From NCBI RefSeq assembly GCF_009832865.1, contig NZ_CP047130.1:1798001-1862000 (forward strand): a stretch of DNA of 64,000 bases, in the 5' to 3' direction. Every line of letters begins with the position of its first letter. Within the stretch, counting starts at the first letter, position 1. Below the pieces are notes generated by a model. It had not been told where the DNA came from and ran no database searches. It saw only the letters and a program-made list of their open reading frames with translations. Positions 30,272 to 39,406 of this stretch are shown one piece after another. Origin of the DNA: Colwellia sp. 20A7 (GTDB lineage Bacteria; Pseudomonadota; Gammaproteobacteria; Enterobacterales; Alteromonadaceae). The translations under genes were made by a program, and so were the position numbers.

Positions 30272-31204
30272 TTGGCTAGTAGATTACCACCACTAAACGC
30301 ATTGCGCGCATTTGAAGCATCAGCTAGGCAGTTAAGTTTTACGCGAGCAGCTGAGGAGTTATTTGTCACGCAAGCCGCTGTAAGTCACCAAATTAAAGCG
30401 CTAGAAGAGCATTTAGGCATTAAATTGTTTATGCGAAAAAACCGCTCTTTATTGTTGACGGAAGAAGGGCAGTCATATTATTTAGATATAAAAGATATTT
30501 TTAATTCACTCTATGACGCGACAGAAAGGTTACTCGCTCGTGGTGCTAAAGGGGCTATTACGGTTAGTTCGCAAGCAAGTTTTGCCATACAGTGGCTTGT
30601 GCCACGTCTTAGTGCTTTTAATGCGTTACACCCCGATATTGATGTTCGAATAAAAGCGGTAGATCAAGCCGAAAACTCACTTACTGAAGATGTTGATGTC
30701 GCTATTTATTATGGTCGAGGTCGTTGGCCAAATATTCACGCAGATAAATTACATACAGAGTATTTAATTCCTGTTTGTTCTCCATTGCTTTTACAAGAAG
30801 GCGCCGCGAGTGGTAAACCGCCATTATTATCGTTAGATGACTTACAACATCATACGTTATTGCATGATACGTCTCGTAGAGATTGGAAGCGTTGGTTTAA
30901 GCAGGTCGGAGTAAAAGGTACTAATGTGAATCATGGCCCTATTTTTAGTCATTCTGCTATGGTTGTTCAAGCGGCCTTATATGGTCAAGGTGTGGCATTA
31001 GCCTATAGTGTATTAGCTAAACCAGATATTGATTCGGGTCGTTTAATTTGTCCATTTAATGATGTATTAGTCAGTAAGAATTCTTATTTTGTTGTATGTC
31101 GCGAATCTCAAAAAGATATAGGTAAAATAGAAGCATTTAGGGATTGGTTACTTGATATGGTTGAATCAGAGCAAGAGCAAGTTAAAAATGGTCAAATCAC
31201 TTAA
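30272..31204 (+). CDS. gcvA: LysR-type regulator, GcvA-like
   Basis: GcvA controls the glycine cleavage operon in E. coli. The start is TTG with AGGTG upstream. The 310-residue protein opens with RLPPLNALRAFEASARQLSFTRAAEELFVTQAAVSHQ-type sequence, the hallmark of the GcvA subgroup, giving a winged HTH at about 20-65. A periplasmic-binding-like effector domain follows from about 95. The gcvA-DUF423-rlmM order matches E. coli apart from one inserted gene. Confidence 0.88.
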   Translation: MASRLPPLNALRAFEASARQLSFTRAAEELFVTQAAVSHQIKALEEHLGIKLFMRKNRSLLLTEEGQSYYLDIKDIFNSLYDATERLLARGAKGAITVSSQASFAIQWLVPRLSAFNALHPDIDVRIKAVDQAENSLTEDVDVAIYYGRGRWPNIHADKLHTEYLIPVCSPLLLQEGAASGKPPLLSLDDLQHHTLLHDTSRRDWKRWFKQVGVKGTNVNHGPIFSHSAMVVQAALYGQGVALAYSVLAKPDIDSGRLICPFNDVLVSKNSYFVVCRESQKDIGKIEAFRDWLLDMVESEQEQVKNGQIT

Positions 31205-31263
31205 CTTATTTCAACTCAACCTTCCTCAGTGAAAATTTTTATCTACCGGAGTAACAGGCGAAA

Positions 31264-31923
31264 ATGATAAGCAAACTAGAAAATAATGTTGATAACCCTA
31301 TCGCACAAATTATATTTGCTCACGGTGCTGGCGCAAATATGCAACATGACTTTATGCAGCAGTTAACTGATTTATTTAATCAAGCCAATATTAATGTATT
31401 AAGATTTAATTTCCCGTTTATGGATAAACGTATTGCGTTAGGGAAGCGTTATCCGCCTGATAGAATGCCAAAGCTAATTGAGTGTTATAAAGATGTTATT
31501 AACGACTTGGTCACTACAACTAAGAGCGTTAAGCCGTTACCTTTATTTATTGGTGGTAAATCAATGGGGTCTCGTGTTGCAGTAACATTAGCAAGTGATG
31601 ACGATATTTTACATAAAATACAAGGTGTCTTTTGTTTAGGCTACCCTTTTCATCCAGCTAAAAATACTGAAAAATTGCGATTGGAGCCATTACAAGAGAC
31701 ACAAAAAAAAGTGTTAATAGTTCAAGGTGAACGTGATGCTTTAGGATCTGAACTAGAAATTATGAATTATGAATTATCTAACTTATGTCAGTGCGTTTTT
31801 TTAAACGACGGTGATCATAGTTTAAAGCCAAGAGTGAAATCAGGGTTTACCCACACTCAACATATGAAAAGTTCAGTTAACATTATCAAACAGTTTATTC
31901 AGGAAAATACCCAAAATGAATAA
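31264..31923 (+). CDS. Alpha/beta hydrolase, KANL3/Tex30-like
   Basis: The 219-residue cytoplasmic protein has the alpha/beta hydrolase layout: oxyanion region FAHGAGANMQHDFM, nucleophile elbow GGKSMGSR with Ser near 102, an Asp candidate in VQGERDALGS, and a His in NDGDHSLKP. It looks most like the short KANL3/Tex30 or dienelactone-hydrolase-like group; no substrate is known. It sits between gcvA and the DUF423 gene and overlaps the latter by 8 bases. Confidence 0.82.
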   Translation: MISKLENNVDNPIAQIIFAHGAGANMQHDFMQQLTDLFNQANINVLRFNFPFMDKRIALGKRYPPDRMPKLIECYKDVINDLVTTTKSVKPLPLFIGGKSMGSRVAVTLASDDDILHKIQGVFCLGYPFHPAKNTEKLRLEPLQETQKKVLIVQGERDALGSELEIMNYELSNLCQCVFLNDGDHSLKPRVKSGFTHTQHMKSSVNIIKQFIQENTQNE

Positions 31924-32338
31924 AGAGACGCAAATAGAACATAATAAGACGAGTATAATAAAATATTTAATGATTTTTGTTGGCGTTAGTGGCTGCTTTT
32001 CTGTACTATTCGGCGCTTGGCTTGCTCATGCAGGACAGGCGTTATCTGTTAACGTGCAATCAACATTAAAAACAGCATTACAATATCAGTTATTTCACAC
32101 TTTAGCTCTTTTAGCAGCATTAATTTGGGCTATAACTAATTTACCCATTAGAAAACCTTCTAATATATTGTTAGCTGCTTGCGCCGGTTTTGTGATCGGT
32201 ATTATGTTTTTTAGCGGTGGCATTTATATTAAAACATTTTTCAGTTTTCCCATTGTTGGTAAACTAACGCCATTTGGCGGAATATCATTGGCAGTTGCTT
32301 GGTTACTCTTGTCAATTGAAGGTAAAAATAACTTATGA
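31916..32338 (+). CDS. DUF423 membrane protein (YgdD-like)
   Basis: The 140-residue protein has four predicted membrane helices and matches the DUF423 family: GCFSVLFGAWLAHAGQAL and YQLFHTLALLAALIW are typical. The role is unknown. It overlaps the hydrolase gene by 8 bases and rlmM by 4 (ATGA), so the three are probably one transcript with coupled translation. E. coli YgdD occupies the same place between gcvA and rlmM. Confidence 0.87.
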   Translation: MNKETQIEHNKTSIIKYLMIFVGVSGCFSVLFGAWLAHAGQALSVNVQSTLKTALQYQLFHTLALLAALIWAITNLPIRKPSNILLAACAGFVIGIMFFSGGIYIKTFFSFPIVGKLTPFGGISLAVAWLLLSIEGKNNL

Positions 32339-33414
32339 CTTCTATCGTATTATATTGTCGACCGGGCTTTGAAAAAGAGTGTGGCGCTGAAATTCAAGAA
32401 AAAGCCGCATGGAATGAAATGTACGGCTATTTGGAATTAAAAAAGAATCAAGGCTTAGTCTTTTTTCATCTACAAGTACCTGAGCATGGTGAAGCTTTAT
32501 TAAAAAAACTACCACTTAAACGCCTTATTTTTACTCGTCAATGGTTTGTAACCTTGACCGAAAAAATTGAATTACCTGATTATAATCGTGTTGAAGCGAT
32601 TGTTGAATCGTTAGGAACTGAATGGCAGTACGATGATCTGCGCATGGAAATGCCTGATACTAATGATGGTAAAGAGTTAAGTAAATTTTGTCGGAAATTA
32701 GCAGTACCATTACGACAAGGCTTACGTAAAGCAAACATCTTAACAAATAAAAAAACTGAATTTAAAGCTGAAGAGGGTGGAACAATTTTACATGCTTTAT
32801 TTTTGTCTGGCCAAGACGTTATTTTAGGGTTCTCATTTGCCGATAACAGCTCACCGCATGTGATGGGTATTCCTCGTCTTAAGTTTCCAAGTCTAGCGCC
32901 AAGTCGTTCTACGCTAAAACTTGATGAAGCCTTTTTATACTTTATTCCTAGAAATGAATGGAGTACTCGTTTAACTTCTGGAATGAATGCCGTTGATTTA
33001 GGCTCTGCACCTGGAGGATGGACTTATCAGCTTGTGCGTCGAGGCATGATGGTTACTGCTATTGATAATGGCCCTATGGCTGAATCATTAATGGAAACAG
33101 GGCAGGTGAAGCATAAAATGATGGATGGTTTTAAATATCTGCCAATGAAACAAAATGTTTATTGGCTTGTTTGTGACATGATTGAAAAACCACAAAAAGT
33201 TGCTAAGTTAATGAGCGAGTGGTTACTAAATGGTCACTGTAAAGAAGCTATGTTTAATTTGAAGTTGCCGATGAAAGGACGTTATCAGCAAGTAAATGAA
33301 GATTTACAGGCAATTAAAGACGCTTTTACTGAGCATCAGGTTAAATATGAATTATATGCAAAGCATTTGTATTATGATCGTGAAGAAATCACGGTACATG
33401 CAAGACTAATTTAG
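32335..33414 (+). CDS. rlmM: 23S rRNA 2'-O-ribose C2498 methyltransferase RlmM
   Basis: RlmM methylates the ribose of C2498 in 23S rRNA before 50S assembly. The 359-residue protein has an N-terminal THUMP-like part and a Rossmann methyltransferase with the SAM motif AVDLGSAPGGWTYQLV (about 220-235) and a catalytic K-D-K-E type set. It overlaps the DUF423 gene through an ATGA junction. A terminator follows. Confidence 0.95.
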   Translation: MTSIVLYCRPGFEKECGAEIQEKAAWNEMYGYLELKKNQGLVFFHLQVPEHGEALLKKLPLKRLIFTRQWFVTLTEKIELPDYNRVEAIVESLGTEWQYDDLRMEMPDTNDGKELSKFCRKLAVPLRQGLRKANILTNKKTEFKAEEGGTILHALFLSGQDVILGFSFADNSSPHVMGIPRLKFPSLAPSRSTLKLDEAFLYFIPRNEWSTRLTSGMNAVDLGSAPGGWTYQLVRRGMMVTAIDNGPMAESLMETGQVKHKMMDGFKYLPMKQNVYWLVCDMIEKPQKVAKLMSEWLLNGHCKEAMFNLKLPMKGRYQQVNEDLQAIKDAFTEHQVKYELYAKHLYYDREEITVHARLI

Positions 33415-33425
33415 TTATTTAATGA

Positions 33426-33455
33426 AAGTTGCGAGCAATACCTTACTCGCAACTT
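33426..33455. terminator. Terminator between rlmM and isocitrate dehydrogenase
   Basis: AAGTTGCGAG pairs perfectly with CTCGCAACTT around a 10-base loop. The two genes converge here; the T tail on the plus strand is weak (CCGTTTTATTTT). Confidence 0.7.
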
Positions 33456-33478
33456 ACCGTTTTATTTTAAACTTTGAT

Positions 33479-34486
33479 CTATAGTCTTTCTAGTAAAGCT
33501 TCAGTGAAATCAGTAGTACCATGAGTACCGCCTAAATCATGAGTTGTACGGTCGCCACTAGCAATAACATCAATTAAAGCGTTTCTGATTTTTTCTGCTT
33601 TATCACTCATTTCTAAATATTCAAGCATTTGTAATGCAGCTAAAATAACAGAAGTAGGGTTAGCTAGGTTTTTACCTGCAATATCAGGAGCACTACCATG
33701 TACTGCTTCAAAAATAGCACAATCTTCACCAATGTTTGCGCCTGGTGCCATACCTAAACCACCAACTAAACCAGCACAAAGATCAGATAATATATCACCG
33801 AACAAGTTAGTAGTAACGATAACGTCAAATTGCTCAGGGTTCATCACTAACTGCATACAACAGTTATCAACTATCATTTCAGTTGATTCAATGTCAGGGT
33901 AGCGTGCTGCAACTTCACGGGCTACTTTTAAAAATAATCCAGATGTTGATTTTAAGATATTCGCTTTATGCACAGCTGTTACTTTTTTACGACCTTCTTT
34001 GCGAGCAGTTTCATAAGCAAAGGTTAAGATCTTTTCAGCGCCATCACGAGTAACGATACTCATTGCTTCCGCTTGTGTTCCATCTTCTGAAACAGTTTGA
34101 CCAACACCCGAGTACATACCTTGAGTATTTTCACGTACAGTTAAAATATCAATGTTTTCATAACGCGCTTTTGTACCTTTAAAAGATAATACAGGGCGTA
34201 GGTTTGCGTAAAGTTTAAATTGCTTACGCAAAGTAACATTAATTGAAGTAAATCCTTCACCAACTGGTGTTGTTAACGGACCCTTTAATGTTATTTTATT
34301 TTTTTCGATAAGATCCATGGTTTCTTGTGGCACCAATTCTCCATGATTTTCTAATGCAGTTAGGCCCGCGTCGGCAAATTCATAAGTAAAGTCACAACCA
34401 GCTTTATCTAAAACTTTGATTGTTGCTTCTATAATGCTTGGGCCAATCCCGTCTCCAGGGATTACTGTAATAGTTCTTTTGGTCAT
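33479..34486 (-). CDS. NAD-type isocitrate dehydrogenase
   Basis: The 335-residue protein belongs to the isocitrate/isopropylmalate dehydrogenase family and is closest to NAD-dependent isocitrate dehydrogenases, which oxidise isocitrate to 2-oxoglutarate. Motifs are ITVIPGDGIGPSIIEA at the start, INVTLRKQFKLYANLRP, the signature region with NLFGDILSDLCAGLVGG, and EAVHGSAPDIAGK near the end. It is much shorter than the NADP enzyme Icd of E. coli. Isopropylmalate dehydrogenase is less likely because the substrate loop begins with SINVTLR. AAGGCAAAAAAAATG gives the ribosome site. Confidence 0.88.
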   Translation of the reverse strand: MTKRTITVIPGDGIGPSIIEATIKVLDKAGCDFTYEFADAGLTALENHGELVPQETMDLIEKNKITLKGPLTTPVGEGFTSINVTLRKQFKLYANLRPVLSFKGTKARYENIDILTVRENTQGMYSGVGQTVSEDGTQAEAMSIVTRDGAEKILTFAYETARKEGRKKVTAVHKANILKSTSGLFLKVAREVAARYPDIESTEMIVDNCCMQLVMNPEQFDVIVTTNLFGDILSDLCAGLVGGLGMAPGANIGEDCAIFEAVHGSAPDIAGKNLANPTSVILAALQMLEYLEMSDKAEKIRNALIDVIASGDRTTHDLGGTHGTTDFTEALLERL

Positions 34487-34849
34487 TTTTTTTGCCTTGT
34501 GATAAAAGGGATATACTAAGATTTAAGTACTTAATAAATAATGTTATTTATTTTTAATAACGTATTAACGAGATAATAAACATCTATTTTATACGTTTAT
34601 GCTGTGCTTTATATCATGTAAGTATTCGTGATACGTATTCGATATTTCTATTTGCAACATTCATGTTATGAATGACCGTAGGGTTGGTCATAAATATAGC
34701 TAAATAAACTATTGTAGGCAGTAACCTAGCGTGTATCAATTTTACTTTAGTCTATATTCAACGAGTCATTATAGCATATTTGATGAGCTTTTTAGATTAT
34801 GTTTTTATTAAAAAACTCAATTAACTCTCTCTATTATATTTTAATAAAA
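34487..34849. other. Intergenic region upstream of isocitrate dehydrogenase
   Basis: No gene is seen in these 363 bases. Two overlapping hairpins are present: CATTCAT-GTT-ATGAATG at 34658-34674, and ATGACC pairing with GGTCAT just after it. They lie about 180 bases before the dehydrogenase start and could be operator or leader structure. Confidence 0.35.
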
Positions 34850-35245
34850 CTATTGATAACTTTCAATGATGCCCCAGTTTTTAGGATAATTATTTCCTAA
34901 ACCGATCTCTTTAAGAGCACCGTTGATAAATAATAAAAAAGTACATTCATCCTGAGTCGTTATACCGTCAGACTTGACATGCTGTGTTCGATAAAACATG
35001 ACTTGAAATTTATCTGTTGCTACTTTTTTTGCTTCTGTAATATCTGGGCTACCAAGTTGATCTATTGCTTGATCAAAAGTGAATTGCTCAAGTTGCAATT
35101 TTGCAATAAATTGTTTGTTATAAGCCTCTCTATCTTCCCACTGCATTTTATCAGGGCTGTCATCATAAAATGAAATAACGAGCAAAACGAAAATCCCGTA
35201 TATAGCTAATGCAAGAAATATGCGAGTAATAACCTTTTTATTCAT
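34850..35245 (-). CDS. DUF3192 protein, membrane-anchored
   Basis: The 131-residue protein has one N-terminal helix (about 8-26) and a soluble domain of the DUF3192 family, function unknown. The signature YRTQHVKSDGITTQDECT, followed by a LFINGALKEIGLG segment, closely matches the lipoprotein at 43481. The fold may be SmpA/BamE-like, since that family also has a short N-terminal anchor and a DEC-type hairpin, but this is a guess. It stands between the dehydrogenase and xni. Confidence 0.78.
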   Translation of the reverse strand: MNKKVITRIFLALAIYGIFVLLVISFYDDSPDKMQWEDREAYNKQFIAKLQLEQFTFDQAIDQLGSPDITEAKKVATDKFQVMFYRTQHVKSDGITTQDECTFLLFINGALKEIGLGNNYPKNWGIIESYQ

Positions 35246-35308
35246 TGTGCCTCTTGTATATTATTTTTATGAATTATTAATTAAATGATAACCAGTTATT
35301 GATTTACT

Positions 35309-36169
35309 TTAAAGTGCTTCTTGGTTATTTAGTCTGTTGTTATGCTCGGGGATAGGTTGTTTTAACCTGATATCTTTAAGATTAAATCCAAGAGGAATAT
35401 TTTGCTTAAGTGTGAGGAGCTTTCTACTTAATTCAATTTGTTCTTCACTTGCATCGAGCTTCTCTTTTAGCGATAGCTTAAGATCGTTACTGGTTAAAAT
35501 GGCATTAAGAGAGGTATATTCATTAAGTAAATTAGCTGCGGTAATTTGACCAATACCGGCAACTCCTGGGATCTTATTCGTGTTATCACCTGTCAATGTC
35601 CACAGGTCGACTAATTGCGTTGGTTTAATATCAAACTTTTCTTTAACGTAATCTTCATCTAAATAACGACGATTAAAATAGTCATAAATATGAATGTTTG
35701 GACTTAATAATGATAAAAAACCTTTATCGGTAGAAACAATAGTGACATTTTGGCCATGTAACGCCATTTTTGTTGCTAATGTGGCAATAAGATCGTCAGC
35801 TTCGTCTTCTTCTGAAAGCAATGAATCAACCCCTAGCTTAAAAAAAGAATCCTGAATATTAGGAAGCTCATTAGCTAAGAACGGAGACATCTTTTTACGA
35901 CCTTTTTTATAGTCAGGATATAATGTGTAACGCCAACAAGGGTTTTGACTATCAAATACAGCTAGCGCATGGCTAGCTTGTTGATAGCCTAATATGTTTT
36001 CTAGTGCCTTGTTACATGCTTGCTGTGTATTAAATAATACTTGTTGTTGTGTTTTTTCTGCTAATTCACCATCAAGTTGATTCTTACTTTGGACAAATGG
36101 ACGTTCTTGCACAGCATAAATTCGTCGGATTAAGTTTAGGGCATCAATTAATACTAAATGAGCTGACAC
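35309..36169 (-). CDS. xni: Flap endonuclease Xni
   Basis: Xni (ExoIX) is a structure-specific 5' flap endonuclease related to the 5' domain of DNA polymerase I. The 286-residue protein keeps the FEN fold: LVLIDALNLIRR at the start, LAVFDSQNPCWRYTLYPDYKKGR, EEDEADDLIATLA and a helix-hairpin-helix (IPGVAGIGQITAANLL). Compared with PolA, Xni-type proteins lack some metal-binding Asp residues, which fits here. It follows ppnN by 2 bases. Confidence 0.92.
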   Translation of the reverse strand: MSAHLVLIDALNLIRRIYAVQERPFVQSKNQLDGELAEKTQQQVLFNTQQACNKALENILGYQQASHALAVFDSQNPCWRYTLYPDYKKGRKKMSPFLANELPNIQDSFFKLGVDSLLSEEDEADDLIATLATKMALHGQNVTIVSTDKGFLSLLSPNIHIYDYFNRRYLDEDYVKEKFDIKPTQLVDLWTLTGDNTNKIPGVAGIGQITAANLLNEYTSLNAILTSNDLKLSLKEKLDASEEQIELSRKLLTLKQNIPLGFNLKDIRLKQPIPEHNNRLNNQEAL

Positions 36170-36171
36170 GT

Positions 36172-37518
36172 TTACTCCTCTAATACTTTATAACAAGGTG
36201 TATATTTACTGCCCGGCAATTTCATTCGTTCTTGGTCAACAAAGGAAGAGAGTAATTTATCCATTAATGTCATGATTCTTTTCTCTCCTGATATTTGAAA
36301 AGGGCCATGCTCTCTAATAGCTTTTATACCGTTTTCCTTTACATTGCCAGCTACAATCCCCGAAAATACTCGACGTAAGTTTGCTGCAAGTTCAGCAATA
36401 GGTAACGCATGACTAATGTTTAATGCAGACATGTTTGCATGACTTGCCTCAAAAGGTTGTTGAAAATCATTTTCGATAACTAAAGACCAATTGAAATGAA
36501 AAGCATCCCCTGTTTCTGTGCGATAGGCAAGTACTTCTTTTAACTTTATTGACATAACTTGAGCTACTTGCTCTGCATCATCAATAATTATTTGGTATAA
36601 ATTTTGTGCTTTTTCACCTAAGGTAGCGCCGATGAATGCATCTATTTCATTAAAATATTCACTCGCACTCTCTGGGCCCGTTAATATAATAGGTAATACT
36701 TGATTTTTATTTTCTTCATTTAACAAAATACCCAATATGTAAAGTAGCTCTTCCGCGGTACCTGCGCCGCCAGGAAAAATAATAATACCATGTGACATTC
36801 TTACAAAAGCTTCTAAACGTTTTTCAATATCTGGCATAATCACGAGTTCATTAACTATGGCGTTAGGTGGCTCTGCTGCAATAATACTTGGTTCTGTTAA
36901 ACCAATATATCGACCTGATTTATTGCGTTGTTTCGCATGCCCAATTGTAGCCCCTTTCATTGGACCTTTCATTGCACCTGGCCCACAACCGGTACAGATA
37001 TTAAAGTCACGTAAACCTAGTTGATAACCTACTGACTTGGTATATCTGTATTCGTTGTTTTTAATTGAATGTCCACCCCAGCAAGTAATTAAACGAGCCT
37101 CTGTTTCAGGTAGAATTGTATTAGCGTTTCTTAATATACCAAAAGTAGCGTCAGTTAGTGAGTCTGGTGCACAATGCATATTTTGATAAGGGTTGTGTAT
37201 ATATAAAATATCACGTAACACTGCGGATAAATGTTCGCGTATCCCCCTAATTATTTTGCCGTCTACAAAGGCATGCTCAGGAGGGTTTTTAAGATCAATC
37301 TTTACGCCACGTTCACGTCTGAGCACTTCTATAGTGAAATCTTCATATTGTTGATAAATAACTTCAGCATCATCTGTATGGCTACCTGCATTGAGTACAG
37401 CTAGGGAGCAACTTCGATAAAGATTGTAAAGTTCACTAGTAGAGGATTGTTGAAGTTGATCAACTTCTGCTTGTGAAAGTATGTTCATATTTCCGACAGG
37501 ATTAAGCTGTGTATGCAT
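36172..37518 (-). CDS. ppnN: Pyrimidine/purine nucleotide 5'-monophosphate nucleosidase PpnN
   Basis: PpnN (YgdH) cleaves the N-glycosidic bond of nucleoside monophosphates and is stimulated by (p)ppGpp in E. coli. The 448-residue protein has an N-terminal domain, the LOG-family core with CTGCGPGAMKGPMKGATIGH and the active-site motif FPGGAGTAEELL (about 248-259), then a C-terminal domain. An alternative start at residue 11 (MNILSQAEV) is close to E. coli's start. It is followed by xni after 2 bases. Confidence 0.93.
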   Translation of the reverse strand: MHTQLNPVGNMNILSQAEVDQLQQSSTSELYNLYRSCSLAVLNAGSHTDDAEVIYQQYEDFTIEVLRRERGVKIDLKNPPEHAFVDGKIIRGIREHLSAVLRDILYIHNPYQNMHCAPDSLTDATFGILRNANTILPETEARLITCWGGHSIKNNEYRYTKSVGYQLGLRDFNICTGCGPGAMKGPMKGATIGHAKQRNKSGRYIGLTEPSIIAAEPPNAIVNELVIMPDIEKRLEAFVRMSHGIIIFPGGAGTAEELLYILGILLNEENKNQVLPIILTGPESASEYFNEIDAFIGATLGEKAQNLYQIIIDDAEQVAQVMSIKLKEVLAYRTETGDAFHFNWSLVIENDFQQPFEASHANMSALNISHALPIAELAANLRRVFSGIVAGNVKENGIKAIREHGPFQISGEKRIMTLMDKLLSSFVDQERMKLPGSKYTPCYKVLEE

Positions 37519-37582
37519 ATATAATTCCTTTTGTCTCTCTTAGGCTTTGGATTGACCAAGATTTCATGTGTTGTGCTTTCAA

Positions 37583-39187
37583 TTAAGCATAAATCACTCG
37601 GTTTTTTCCCTGGGTTTTAGCTTTATACATGGCTTCATCGGCACGTTCAAATGCGGTATGTATATTATCTTCTTGAGTAATATGGGTAGCGCCTACAGAT
37701 AAGGTGATACTTACTTTGTTATTTTTGAATTTAAAGGCTAAGTTGGCAATGCTTTTATTTAAAAGGTTTAATTCTTTAATTAATTCATCTTCTTTATGAT
37801 GTTTATAAATTAAGACGAACTCTTCTCCACCATAACGTGCAATAAAGGCATCTTTAGCTACCTTTTTTTGAATGGTATGGGCGATCACTTGCAGTGTCTT
37901 ATCTCCTGCGGTATGACCATAATTATCATTAATACCTTTAAAGTCATCAATATCAATTACAGCAATAGCTAAATTGAAAGGTTTGTGATGGAAGGCAACC
38001 ATAGCTTGGGTAAAATATTCATCAAAAGCCGCTCTATTACTTAATTTAGTTAAAGCATCTTGCATACTTTTACGTTTTTGTTCTGCTAATTTACTTTCAA
38101 ATTCTTTACTTCTTTCTTCAAGTGTTTCTACTTTTTTAGCCATTTCAGTTAACTGGCTTGAAAGTGTCTCTTGATTTTGTAGCTCTAGCTTTGTTTTTTG
38201 CTCTAATGTTTTCGCTATATTGATGATCTTACCATTTATATCTACTTTAACTTGCTCTAAGGAAAGCGCTTTTTTGACAGTGCCAGCCATATCTAATAAT
38301 TGATTTTGCAACTTTTGATTGATTTTAACGTTTGTATCTTGTGCAGTCTTACATGTTGAAAGGGTTTCCTTTACAGCATATTGTACAGTTGTCAGTGTTT
38401 CACTTAAGGTATTTAAAAAGTGTTTAGCGCTATTTCGTTCATGTTGTAAATCGGCAAATATAACATCAAATATTTCAATAAAACGTAATAAAACATCATC
38501 ATGAGTTGTATCTGTTAGCAAATTTTTATTAATTTCTAATAATTCTTTATTGTATTGGGTCGATAGTTGTAATTTACTTAAGCAACTAGATATTTTACCG
38601 ATAAGTACTCTATTAAGTGTAGGTGTTTCGTCAGCTGAAGAGAGAATTTCTTGTGGTACTTGTTTATCTAGGCTTGATGACAAGACATTTGTATCCCCAG
38701 GTTTTGATTGTAGGGCAATGCTATAAAACGCTAGAAGCTTGCTAATAAGAGGAGCATATTGAGTGATACTCTCTTTGCTTGACTGGGTTTCATTTAGCAA
38801 ACTTCGCAATTCTCTGCGTAAGTCATTAGGTAACCCCTGTACTTTTTGTAAATTCTGTCCTGCGTTATTAAATTGCGTATGTAATTGAGAAATGTTTTTT
38901 TTATTTGTAGTCGTTTGTTGTTGTAATAACGCTGAGATATCATTAATTTTTAATTCAATATCAGAGACAGGTGCCGACTTTGTTAATAATATTCGAAGTT
39001 GCGCGAGTCGATTGTCTAATTTTATATCTACCCCTTTTGATACTTGAGATAGTTTATTAATAAACTCTATTAGCATACTAGATTGAGCTTTAAAATCTTC
39101 TTCAAGTGATGCTCTCGATACAATGGCTGCATTAAGTTTTTTTTGTAACACTTTTGATTCATTATCAGCAACAGTTTTAGTATTCAT
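37583..39187 (-). CDS. Diguanylate cyclase with coiled-coil N-terminus
   Basis: The 534-residue protein ends in a GGDEF domain (about 368-534) that should make cyclic di-GMP from GTP. The active loop is ARYGGEEFVLIYK, with GGEEF at 453-457. No RxxD product-inhibition site is seen five residues before it. The first 360 residues are largely helical and coiled-coil (for example a helix of EQKTKLELQNQETLSSQL type) and hold no recognisable sensor or membrane helix, so it is probably cytosolic. The signal it senses is unknown. Confidence 0.9.
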   Translation of the reverse strand: MNTKTVADNESKVLQKKLNAAIVSRASLEEDFKAQSSMLIEFINKLSQVSKGVDIKLDNRLAQLRILLTKSAPVSDIELKINDISALLQQQTTTNKKNISQLHTQFNNAGQNLQKVQGLPNDLRRELRSLLNETQSSKESITQYAPLISKLLAFYSIALQSKPGDTNVLSSSLDKQVPQEILSSADETPTLNRVLIGKISSCLSKLQLSTQYNKELLEINKNLLTDTTHDDVLLRFIEIFDVIFADLQHERNSAKHFLNTLSETLTTVQYAVKETLSTCKTAQDTNVKINQKLQNQLLDMAGTVKKALSLEQVKVDINGKIINIAKTLEQKTKLELQNQETLSSQLTEMAKKVETLEERSKEFESKLAEQKRKSMQDALTKLSNRAAFDEYFTQAMVAFHHKPFNLAIAVIDIDDFKGINDNYGHTAGDKTLQVIAHTIQKKVAKDAFIARYGGEEFVLIYKHHKEDELIKELNLLNKSIANLAFKFKNNKVSITLSVGATHITQEDNIHTAFERADEAMYKAKTQGKNRVIYA

Positions 39188-39406
39188 ATCCTTAGGTAAT
39201 CCTTTTATTTTAATCTGTTTGCACTAAGTAATTTGATTATGCTTTCAATTATTAACAATTTATAATAACAAAATTATCAATTGTTTTTTATTATAAGTCA
39301 TGTGTAAACACATGACTATACAGACTTTATCGAGTTGTTATTTACTTAACGTTGATTAAGTCGTTAGACTACAATAATCACATTTACCACTTTATAGGAA
39401 GTTTAG

